From JASGKO01 sp049840595 (lineage in GTDB: Bacteria; Verrucomicrobiota; Verrucomicrobiia; Chthoniobacterales; Chthoniobacteraceae): DNA of 54,835 nt. Location: contig JASGKO010000025.1 in assembly GCA_049840595.1 (NCBI GenBank), positions 1-54,835 on the forward strand, read 5' to 3'. Below, one piece after another: positions 25,682 to 33,080 of this stretch (position 1 is its first letter; every line of letters starts with the position of its first letter). A program made the translations under genes and the position numbers. Below the pieces are notes generated by a model. That model was not told the DNA's origin, searched no databases, and saw only the letters and a list, made by a program, of their open reading frames with translations.

Positions 25682-26423
25682 ATGTTGCAAGTCATTATTC
25701 CCATGGGTGGACGTGCCACGCGCTTTCAGGAACGCGGCTACACCTTCCCGAAGCCGCTGATCGAAATCGGCAACCAGTCGATGATCGAACTGGTCATTCG
25801 CAACCTGGCCCCGCCTGCGGACAGCAAGTTTACCTTCATCTGCCGCAAGGAATACATCAGCGAGTTTTATCTCGGCGACATGCTGCGCCTGCTGGTGCCC
25901 GATTGCCGCATCCTGCCGCTGGAGCGCGAGACAGCGGGCGCGCTCTGCTCCGTGCTGCTGGCGATCGACGAGATCGATCCCGAGGGCGAACTCCTCGTAG
26001 CCAATGGCGATCAGTATTTTGCGAGCTGGCTCGAAGCCTTTCTACGAAGCCTGTCGCCAGCCCGGGGTGGATGGCTGCATTCTCACTTTCACCGCGACCC
26101 ATCCCCGCTGGTCCTTTGCCCGAACCGATGCCGAGGGCCGCGTGATCTCGGTGGCGGAGAAGCGCCCGATTAGCAAGCAGGCCACGGCAGGTCTTTACTA
26201 CTTCCGCCGCGCGGCGGATTTCTTCGCCGCCTCGGAGAAGATGATCGTGAAGGGCCTTACCACAGCCGGGCAGTTCTTCGTGTGCCCGGTTTATAACGAA
26301 CTCATTCTGGCTGGGAAAAAGATCACCACGCATCATCTGCCGGATGGCTCGATGAACAGCCTCGGGACTCCCGAGGATCTGGAAATCTTTCTGCAAAACC
26401 ATACCCGCCAGTCTTTGGTCTGA
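25682..26423 (+). CDS. Sugar-phosphate nucleotidyltransferase 1 (glycan cassette gene 4; one frameshift)
   Basis: MLQVIIPMGGRATRFQERGY followed by TFPKPLIEIG is the nucleotide-binding signature G-G-x3-R-F with downstream PKPL. LLVANGDQYF holds the metal-binding Asp. A surplus T in the run 26039-26041 shifts the frame. After it the protein continues FYEACRQPGVDGCILTFTAT, ATAGLYYFRRAADFF and DGSMNSLGTPEDLEIFLQNH. Corrected length is 246 residues. It is paralogous to the next gene. It is expected to form an NDP- or CDP-activated precursor from a phosphorylated sugar or polyol. The donor and substrate cannot be read. Confidence 0.8.
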
Positions 26424-26433
26424 TCCACTTTCC

Positions 26434-27207
26434 ATGTCCGATTCTTCCCTGCTCAACATCGTCATCCCCATGGCTGGCCGCGGTTCCCGCTTTGCCAATG
26501 CCGGGTTCACCATTCCCAAGCCGCTCATTCCCGTCGGCGGACGGCCCATGATCGAATGGGTGATTGAAAACGTGCGTCCCGAGCGGTCGCATCGCTTCCA
26601 TTTCCTGTGCCTCAAGGAGCACCTGGAAACTTACCCCGAGGTGCCGCGCACACTCCGTGAAATCTGCCCCGGCTGCGAGATCATCGAGGTGGCGCAAGTC
26701 ACCCAGGGCGCGGCCTGCACCGTGCTGCTGGCCCGGGAGTTTATCGACAACGCCAACCCGATCATGATTGCCAATAGCGACCAGATCGTGGACTTGCCAA
26801 TCAATGAATACCTGAGCGTCGGCGACGAACCCGGTGTGGCCGGCGAAATCATGACCTTCTGGTCCGATCATCCGAAGTGGTCCTACTGCCGCATGCGCGA
26901 GAATGGCGACGTGGGGGAGCTGGTCGAGAAACAGGTCGTCAGCAACGAAGCCACGGTGGGCATCTACAACTTCGCCCACGGCGCGGATTTCGTGCGCGCG
27001 GCGGATGCGATGATCGCCAAGGATCTGCGGGTGAACGGCGAGTTCTACGTGGCCCCGGTTTACAATCAATTGATCGAAGAAGGCGACCGCATCGTAGTCG
27101 CTCAGACCGGGCGGGAAGGGGACGGCATGTATGGCCTCGGCATTCCCGAGGACCTCGCCTACTTCAAGACCACCCAATACTACTTGCAACGCGCCCAGCC
27201 GGAATAG
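26434..27207 (+). CDS. Sugar-phosphate nucleotidyltransferase 2 (glycan cassette gene 5)
   Basis: 257 residues. NIVIPMAGRGSRFANAGFTI followed by PKPLIPVGGRPMIEWVIENV is the pyrophosphorylase signature, and PIMIANSDQIVDLPINEYLS supplies the metal Asp. GIYNFAHGADFVRAADAMIA and GLGIPEDLAYFKTTQYYL align with the preceding gene, so the two arose by duplication. The gap to the previous stop is ten bases. Keeping both copies suggests two different activated precursors, or a two-step activation. Confidence 0.88.
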   Translation: MSDSSLLNIVIPMAGRGSRFANAGFTIPKPLIPVGGRPMIEWVIENVRPERSHRFHFLCLKEHLETYPEVPRTLREICPGCEIIEVAQVTQGAACTVLLAREFIDNANPIMIANSDQIVDLPINEYLSVGDEPGVAGEIMTFWSDHPKWSYCRMRENGDVGELVEKQVVSNEATVGIYNFAHGADFVRAADAMIAKDLRVNGEFYVAPVYNQLIEEGDRIVVAQTGREGDGMYGLGIPEDLAYFKTTQYYLQRAQPE

Positions 27208-27269
27208 CTGACCCGCCATCGGAAGCCAATGGCCTCGATGGCGCTGCTTGACGACGATCTCCGCCCATC

Positions 27270-28547
27270 ATGGACCCTGCCACGAACGATGCCCCGCCCG
27301 CACCGTCCCTCCTGCGCCGTTTCCTGAAGCCGGATATCATCCGGACCCTGATTTACAGCAATACGACGATTGTAGCGCAGGGGTTGAGCCTGATCACGGT
27401 GACCGCGATCATTCGCACGATTGGGAACACGCAGTTCGGTCTTTACCAATACGCCATCGGCCTGGCAGGCACAGCACTGCTCTTCGGCCACCTCGGCACG
27501 GACAGCACGTCCTTTCGTGAGTTTAGCATGCCCACGCGCCACTCCTGCGGTGCGCTGCCCCGCATTCTGATTCTGCGCACGCTCGGCATTCTGGTGAGTT
27601 TGGGGATTCTACTGGGGCTGACGGCGCTTGGAAAATTCCCGGTGTCGCTCATGCTGCTCGGCGCGGTCTGCGGCACGGTGATGAGTGAATCGCTGGTGCG
27701 GATCGCGAATGGATGGCATCGCGCGCACCATCTGCCGTGGTTGGATTTTCTTACCACCAGCGGGCGCTCGCTGCTGGTCCTGGTGCTGGTGTTCTTGATT
27801 GTACCGCGCATTCCCAACGCGCAGGGGATTGCCTACGCCTATGGCCTCGGGGCTTTTATCATTCTAGTGTCCCTGCTGGTGCAATGGTGGCCCATCCTGC
27901 GCGTGGGGTGGAAGACCCGGTTTGACTGGAGCATTATTTTGAAACCGGCGCCGACTTTCATGGTGATCGAAGCGGCTGGGAATCTGATCGGCCTCGTGCC
28001 AGTGCTGGTTTTCGGTCACTGGCAGGAGTTTTCGGAATTGGGCCGTTACTCGATTTACTCGAAATATCTCGGGCCATTCAACATCCTGGGCGGACTTTAC
28101 ATCCAATCACTGCAGCCGACCTTGGTGCAGGCTTTTCACCGTCGGGAGCGCATGGGGGGGGCTATTCGTCGGGGCGCGAAGATTGTGCTGGGCGGCAGCA
28201 TGCTGGGCGTGCTCGGTGGCCTCACTGTTGGTGCGGCGATGATTTACTGGCTGGGCGGACAACATCCGCTGGATTTGCTGTTGCTGGGAATCCTGGCCTC
28301 CTTTCCGGTTTTTTTCGGGGCGTCTTCTTTCACCGACTCCTTTCTCATCGCCGCCCGAAAAGAGCAGTGGATGATGATTTCCCACGGCAGCGGGATTGTC
28401 TCGGCGCTGCTGATTGCCTGGTTTCTTTGCCCGATGGGAGCCTGGGGAGGCGCTTGCGCAACGGTAATGTCGTTCGCGATCAAAGCTTTGGTTGGAGGTA
28501 TTCTCGGTTTGGCGGTAAGCAAAAAGAACACTTCTTCCCAAGCATGA
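27270..28547 (+). CDS. Polysaccharide flippase-like membrane protein (glycan cassette gene 6)
   Basis: 425 residues with about 12 hydrophobic helices. The start DIIRTLIYSNTTIVAQGLSL and the first helices with VTAIIRTIGNTQFGLYQYAI follow the Wzx/MATE-type (PF01943-like) pattern of lipid-linked oligosaccharide flippases. GLVPVLVFGHWQEFSELGRY and YSKYLGPFNILGGLYIQSLQ are in the central part. It would move the lipid-linked glycan unit to the periplasm. Its stop overlaps the ATG of the first WavE-type gene by four bases. No Wzy polymerase is recognisable in the cassette. Confidence 0.82.
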   Translation: MDPATNDAPPAPSLLRRFLKPDIIRTLIYSNTTIVAQGLSLITVTAIIRTIGNTQFGLYQYAIGLAGTALLFGHLGTDSTSFREFSMPTRHSCGALPRILILRTLGILVSLGILLGLTALGKFPVSLMLLGAVCGTVMSESLVRIANGWHRAHHLPWLDFLTTSGRSLLVLVLVFLIVPRIPNAQGIAYAYGLGAFIILVSLLVQWWPILRVGWKTRFDWSIILKPAPTFMVIEAAGNLIGLVPVLVFGHWQEFSELGRYSIYSKYLGPFNILGGLYIQSLQPTLVQAFHRRERMGGAIRRGAKIVLGGSMLGVLGGLTVGAAMIYWLGGQHPLDLLLLGILASFPVFFGASSFTDSFLIAARKEQWMMISHGSGIVSALLIAWFLCPMGAWGGACATVMSFAIKALVGGILGLAVSKKNTSSQA

Positions 28548-29473
28548 GCATCTCCCGACCAAAGCCTGCAGATATTTCCGTCGTAGTCCAGGGGCCCATC
28601 CTGCCTTATGCAAAGTCCCCGACTGAATCGACTGCGGCTTTTATCCGAAAGACCAAACAAATCCTGCCGGGCGCGGAGATCGTAGTCTCCACTTGGAAGG
28701 GATCGGATCTTGCGGAGGTAGAGGCAGACCGGGTGGTGCTCAACGACGATCCTGGCGATTCCAGGCGCGTCATGGGCGGGAAACTTGAGTCCTGTTCGAA
28801 TATCAACCGTCACCTGGTCAGCGCCGGAGAAGGGCTCAAAGCTGCCACCCGTCCGTTCAGTATCAAATTGCGCTCGGACTCCTGGCTCACCCACACGGGC
28901 TTCATCGACCAGTGGTGCGCCTATCCGGCGCGGAAATCCGAGCATGCTTTTTTCAAGCAGCGAATCGTTCTGCCTACCGCGATTTCGGTCAACCCCGATC
29001 GTAGCGACGGGCGCCTTTTTCATCTCAGCGACCTCTTTTACTTCGGGCAGTCGGAGGATTTGCAGGAATTCTGGAGCGGAATCCCTTTGTTCAAAGATCC
29101 GCCGCCGGAAACAGATGAGAAGGACTATGCGGTGAACGAGTTGCTTTACCTCACGGCGGAACAATACATTCTGACGCATGCCCTGCGCCGCAAGTTTCCG
29201 ATTTCCTACCGGAGCCTTCAGGATGCCACTCCGCAAAATCGCCAGTTTTTCGAGACCCTGCTGGCCAATAACTTCGTGATGGCGAAGCCCGCAGATCTCG
29301 GAGTGGCCTTCGCCAAATGGCGCTTCCTCCCTCACGCGATCTACGATCATTACACACAAGGCGAGTGGCTCCGGCTTTATTGCCGGCATTGTGATCCCAC
29401 GGTGCGGGTTCCAGTGGACTGGGATCTCCTGCTTCAGCAATTTTTGCACAAGTTGCCTTTCCTTAAACGATGA
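28544..29473 (+). CDS. WavE-type LPS/surface glycan transferase 1 (glycan cassette gene 7)
   Basis: 309 residues from the ATG overlapping the flippase stop; the longer upstream ORF is inside the flippase gene. ADISVVVQGPILPYAK and VVSTWKGSDLAE at the N terminus, and FSIKLRSDSWLTHTGF with an Arg-Ser-Asp in place of DxD, match the WavE family (PF07507), named from Vibrio cholerae LPS core biosynthesis. YLTAEQYILTHAL is shared with its neighbour. The specific linkage is unknown. Its stop overlaps the next start (ATGA). Confidence 0.85.
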   Translation: MSISRPKPADISVVVQGPILPYAKSPTESTAAFIRKTKQILPGAEIVVSTWKGSDLAEVEADRVVLNDDPGDSRRVMGGKLESCSNINRHLVSAGEGLKAATRPFSIKLRSDSWLTHTGFIDQWCAYPARKSEHAFFKQRIVLPTAISVNPDRSDGRLFHLSDLFYFGQSEDLQEFWSGIPLFKDPPPETDEKDYAVNELLYLTAEQYILTHALRRKFPISYRSLQDATPQNRQFFETLLANNFVMAKPADLGVAFAKWRFLPHAIYDHYTQGEWLRLYCRHCDPTVRVPVDWDLLLQQFLHKLPFLKR

Positions 29474-30513
29474 TTAATCCCAGCCAGATTAGTGTCGTTA
29501 TGCAGGGGCCGGTGGTCGGTGGCTCAACCGTCGCCGAGGACCAGCGGCTCACCCGACGCTGCCTGCACAGTGTGCGCCAGCATTTGCCGGGCGCGCAATT
29601 GGTCCTCGCCACCTGGAAAGGGAGCGACGTGCAGGGGCTCGATTACGACGTGCTGGTGGAATGCGCCGATCCCGGCTCGATCAAGACCTTTTCGCCAAAA
29701 GCGACCAACATGAACCGCCAGATATTTTCCACCCAGCAGGGATTGCTGGCAGTGGACCGGCCTTACGTATTGAAGCTGCGCACGGATAGCGAACTCACCA
29801 GCGCGGCCTTTCTGGAAGCCTTCGACCGCTTCCCGGCCGTCACCGAAAGTGCGCGGATTTTTCAAAAGCGGTTGGTCACCTGGAACCTGCTCACCAAGTT
29901 TCCGCTGGCGGGAAAATCGAATCTACATCACCCCAGCGACATGATTTTCTTCGGCCTGCGGGAGGACGTGGGCTTGCTCTGGAACATCCCGCTCTATGCC
30001 CGCAGCGATTCCGAGCTGGAGGAAGATCGGGCCTTTATGGAGCAGGGCCGGGCCGGGCATACTCCCATTTCCTATTTAACGGCGGAGCAATACATCTGGC
30101 TCAGTTGCATCCAGAAAAAGCAGGCGGTCTTCCTGCCGACACAACCGCACCCCTCCGATTGTCGGAAATCCAGCGAATTACTCGTCAACAACTTCACCGT
30201 GCTCGAGCCGGAACAGTTCGGCGCGCTCTGGAAGGGCGGCCAGCGCCTTACCTACTCGACCTGGTATCAAATCTGCAGTCACGCGGAGTGGCAGCAATTT
30301 TACCGGCAGTTTTGCGATCGCAAGTTCAAGGCAGCGATTCCGTGGGAGTTGGTGCCAAAGCGAATCATCTATTTCCTGCTTACCCGGGCGACGATTTTCC
30401 CCAAAGCCTACCGCTGGTTTTATTACAAGCTGGAGCCCGAGGGATATGGACGCGAACCGCAGCCGATCGGGAAGCTGATCTGGAAAAAAATCCGCGCTGT
30501 GGTCGGCAGGTAA
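29470..30513 (+). CDS. WavE-type LPS/surface glycan transferase 2 (glycan cassette gene 8)
   Basis: 347 residues. It is paralogous to the preceding gene: NPSQISVVMQGPVVGG, LVLATWKGSDVQG, YVLKLRTDSELTSAAFLEAF, HHPSDMIFFGLREDVGLLWN and YLTAEQYIWLSCIQKKQAVF occur in the same order. It is the last gene of the cassette; after its stop the strand changes. Two tandem transferases suggest two successive additions to the lipid-linked unit. Confidence 0.85.
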   Translation: MINPSQISVVMQGPVVGGSTVAEDQRLTRRCLHSVRQHLPGAQLVLATWKGSDVQGLDYDVLVECADPGSIKTFSPKATNMNRQIFSTQQGLLAVDRPYVLKLRTDSELTSAAFLEAFDRFPAVTESARIFQKRLVTWNLLTKFPLAGKSNLHHPSDMIFFGLREDVGLLWNIPLYARSDSELEEDRAFMEQGRAGHTPISYLTAEQYIWLSCIQKKQAVFLPTQPHPSDCRKSSELLVNNFTVLEPEQFGALWKGGQRLTYSTWYQICSHAEWQQFYRQFCDRKFKAAIPWELVPKRIIYFLLTRATIFPKAYRWFYYKLEPEGYGREPQPIGKLIWKKIRAVVGR

Positions 30514-30550
30514 CCTTTTGCCAATCCTCGGACGGCAATCGAGAGTTCTA

Positions 30551-32078
30551 TTAAGGCGTCGTGATTTCGCGAACGTAAACGTTTACCTGACCATCCGCAC
30601 CGCGACGGACATCGGTGATCTGGAACGGGCGCATGTTATCCACGGAGACGGCGGAGCCTTCGGAAGGAGGTGCCGCCCCGGTGGGGTATTCCACGATGAT
30701 TCGGGTGGCCCCGCCAGAATTGCCGCCGAAGATCCCACCGCTTTGCGCACGCATCACCGCACGGCTTTCGCCCGAGGCGGTGACCGTGAAATTACCCCGC
30801 AGATAAAGGCGTTCACCATTCAGGCCATGATCGGCCAGACTGCTCGCATTTTGCACATCCACGAGGCGCCCGCGTGGCATCTGGCCGGGGTAAGGTGCGC
30901 CAGCTTCCATGCGCAGTGGTGCCCACCGGCGGAGTGCTGACGGCGGCGAGGAAGGGTTTTAAAGCGACGCCGGAAGCGGTGGTCGGTTGCGGAGTCGGGG
31001 TCGCCATGGCAATCGGCGGCGTCGGCTCGGGCGTCTCGCGCGGAAGCGCGGGAGTCGGCGTCGGGGTCACATTCATCGCGAGCTGCGGCGGCGTAGCAAT
31101 CGGAGCCGGCTGCTGCGGCGTCGGCGTCGCCTGGGCAATGGGCTCTGGCGTGGGAGTGGCAACCGGTGTCGCTTGAGCAATCGGCGTCGGCGTAGCGACT
31201 GGGGCCGGAGTATTGACGCGAACCAGCGAAGGGGCGACTGGCGTCGCGGAGCTTCTGGGGCTGGCTGTTATCCGCATTCAGATCCAGCGCAATCGCGGGG
31301 GTCCCCTGCGGAGAGACTGCGGTGGCGAGCGCCTTCTGCAGTTCGTCGCCCTTTACGATCGGCAGGCCACCGGCGAGGTGAAGATTATCCGGCGGATTGA
31401 GACTGAAGGAGCCGTTGCCCTCGCGGAGCGTATAGGTGCCGTAGGTGAGGGGCACGACCGTGATCTGCATGCGTCCGCCATCCAGCTTCTCCACATGGAT
31501 AATGGCCGAGAGATCGAGGGTTTTTTGTAATTTCACCTCCAGCCCCTTGGTGAGCATTTTTTGCAACTCCGACTCGGCGGAAGCATCGGCCGGATAAACA
31601 TGCTCGACGATGACTTGAGGAAAATCCGAAGCCTGAGCCACGGCTACGACGCCGTTCTCAAAAAGGTCGGTGCCTTGCAGCACATACGGCTGAGGATGCT
31701 GAACTTGCCGGTCAGGTAAGGGACGAGCCGGGAAATCGCGTGGTAGTTGGTGAGGTATTCGCGCAGCAACTCGGCATTCTCCTCCTTCATCTCGAGGTCG
31801 GAAAGTCCGGCGTAACGGTCGTAAATTTTCTGCGGCGTGAGGAACTCACCGGGAGGCGCGGCGGTCAGCTCGAAGCGCTTGGGCGGCTCGATCTTCTTGA
31901 GTTTGCGCAGGATTTCGTAGCTCTTGGGATTCTCGGGATGGCCGAAGATGGCGTAGCTGCCCAGCCAGCAGGCCATGGCCACGCCAATGAGGAGCAGGAT
32001 AACGACCGTCCATCCAAACAGGTTGTCCTTCTGCGGTTTGCGAGGGCCGAACTCGCGATTAAACAAATCGTCTTCCAT
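30551..32078 (-). CDS. Membrane-anchored Pro/Thr-rich envelope protein (three frameshifts)
   Basis: Four consecutive frame pieces on the minus strand read as one protein of about 508 residues. Piece 1 has a cytosolic start MEDDLFNREFGPRKPQKDNL and one membrane helix (TVVILLLIGVAMACWLGSYA). Piece 2 begins VLQGTDLFENGVVAVAQ and holds a folded region (VIVEHVYPADASAESELQKM). Piece 3 is a long low-complexity stretch of ATPTP-type repeats. Piece 4 is a C-terminal domain (RGRLVDVQNASSLADHGLNG to YVREITTP). The joins are a missing base at about 31690, a surplus base in the run 31257-31260 and a surplus base near 30908-30935. It is probably anchored in the inner membrane with a Pro-rich spacer crossing the periplasm. 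I recognise no named family. Confidence 0.7.
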
Positions 32079-32096
32079 GTCTCAAACTTGCTCGAA

Positions 32097-32447
32097 TCAA
32101 CCGTGAGGGTGCGGTGCCGTTTCCGCGGGCTCAAACGAGGTGCCGCAACCACAGCTGCGGGCGGCATTGGGATTGTTGATCCGAAAACCAGCCCCCGAAA
32201 GTCCATCATCGTAATCGATCACCGAGCCTTGCAAATAGGAAACACTCGCGGCATCCACGATGAACTGAACCCCATCCTGCTCGATCACCGTATCGCCGGG
32301 CTGGGCCGCTTCCACGGACATCCCATACTGCAACCCGGCGCAGCCGCCTTTCTCGATGTAAAGCCGCAGGCCCTTGCCGGCGGCTTCGGGATGGTCTGCA
32401 AGCAGGAGTTTCAACTGTTGAACGGCACTGTCGGTGACGGTAATCAT
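32097..32447 (-). CDS. ErpA-like iron-sulfur cluster insertion protein
   Basis: 116 residues. The conserved cysteines of A-type carriers are Cys36 in GGCAGLQYGMSV and Cys99/Cys101 in SCGCGTSF. AGFRINNPNAARSCGCG and VIDYDDGLSGAGF are typical. The C terminus ends in a short His-containing tail. It is upstream of the Pro/Thr-rich protein with a gap of 18 bases, so possibly co-transcribed. It is the second such carrier in the window. Confidence 0.94.
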   Translation of the reverse strand: MITVTDSAVQQLKLLLADHPEAAGKGLRLYIEKGGCAGLQYGMSVEAAQPGDTVIEQDGVQFIVDAASVSYLQGSVIDYDDGLSGAGFRINNPNAARSCGCGTSFEPAETAPHPHG

Positions 32448-32536
32448 CGCAGCCGCAAACTATCGAAGCGGGCGGATGAAGTCAAACGACGCCTGTAAGA
32501 AACCCTGTCACCATTCACGGAGCTTTCAAGCCCCGC

Positions 32537-32917
32537 TCAGAGCAACGCTTTCGCCCGCTGGCACAACTGAAATGACAAGCCCCACGGGTCGCGCATCATG
32601 ATCAAATGCGAGCCGTCTTCCATCCGAACCTCGCTCTCGTAAGTGGCCCCGACGGCGGAAAGTCGTGTGCGGTCAGCTTCGGGATCGAGGCTGGTAAAGG
32701 CCAGATGCACCTGCAGCGGATTCATCGAGCGATAATGAGGAACCGAATCCGGTGGGTTGCAGTAGATTTCCAGCACGCTCGTCTCCTCATCCGCCAAAAA
32801 ATGGGTCTGGGCCGGGTGGGGGACATGACGCACCACGCGCAGGCCAAGATGGGTGACATACCAGGCGGCCATGGCCACGGGGTCGGAGACGTTGAGAGCA
32901 AAGTGTTCGAGTTTCAT
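32537..32917 (-). CDS. VOC-family (glyoxalase/bleomycin-resistance fold) protein
   Basis: 126 residues from the ATG of MKLEHFALNVSDPVAMAAWY. Its signatures are the N-terminal beta-alpha-beta unit with His4, TSVLEIYCNPP, LQVHLAFTSLDPEADRTRLS and DGSHLIMMRDPWGLSFQLCQ with a metal-type His/Glu pattern. The fold covers glyoxalases, dioxygenases and resistance proteins, and the substrate is unknown. An AT-rich repeat (32932-32976) lies just upstream of its start. Confidence 0.85.
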   Translation of the reverse strand: MKLEHFALNVSDPVAMAAWYVTHLGLRVVRHVPHPAQTHFLADEETSVLEIYCNPPDSVPHYRSMNPLQVHLAFTSLDPEADRTRLSAVGATYESEVRMEDGSHLIMMRDPWGLSFQLCQRAKALL

Positions 32918-32931
32918 TGGGGTTTTGGGAA

Positions 32932-32976
32932 AGTAACCTTGAGGAAGGCGCATTTAGGAAGTTTTAAATTGGGCCT
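32932..32976. repeat. 45-bp dispersed repeat (copy A)
   Basis: This stretch matches 39768-39812 at about three quarters of positions. The shared words are agtaac near the start, catttaggaag in the middle and ggcc at the end. It lies upstream of the VOC gene. Confidence 0.55.
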
Positions 32977-33034
32977 CTGGCGGTCGTGGTTTCCCCGACT
33001 TCGAAAAGTTGCTTGTTTTGCCGCTTTTCCGAAA

Positions 33035-33068
33035 ATTCTCCGTGTCCTCCGCGTTCCCCGTGGTTTAA
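33035..33068. repeat. CT/GTG-rich intergenic phrase (copy 2 of 3)
   Basis: ttctccgtgtcctccgcgtt, then ccccgtggtttaaa. It has the same word structure as 16476-16509 and 50655-50681. It lies in the leader region directly before mutL. Confidence 0.35.
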
Positions 33069-33080
33069 ATCAATTCTCCG

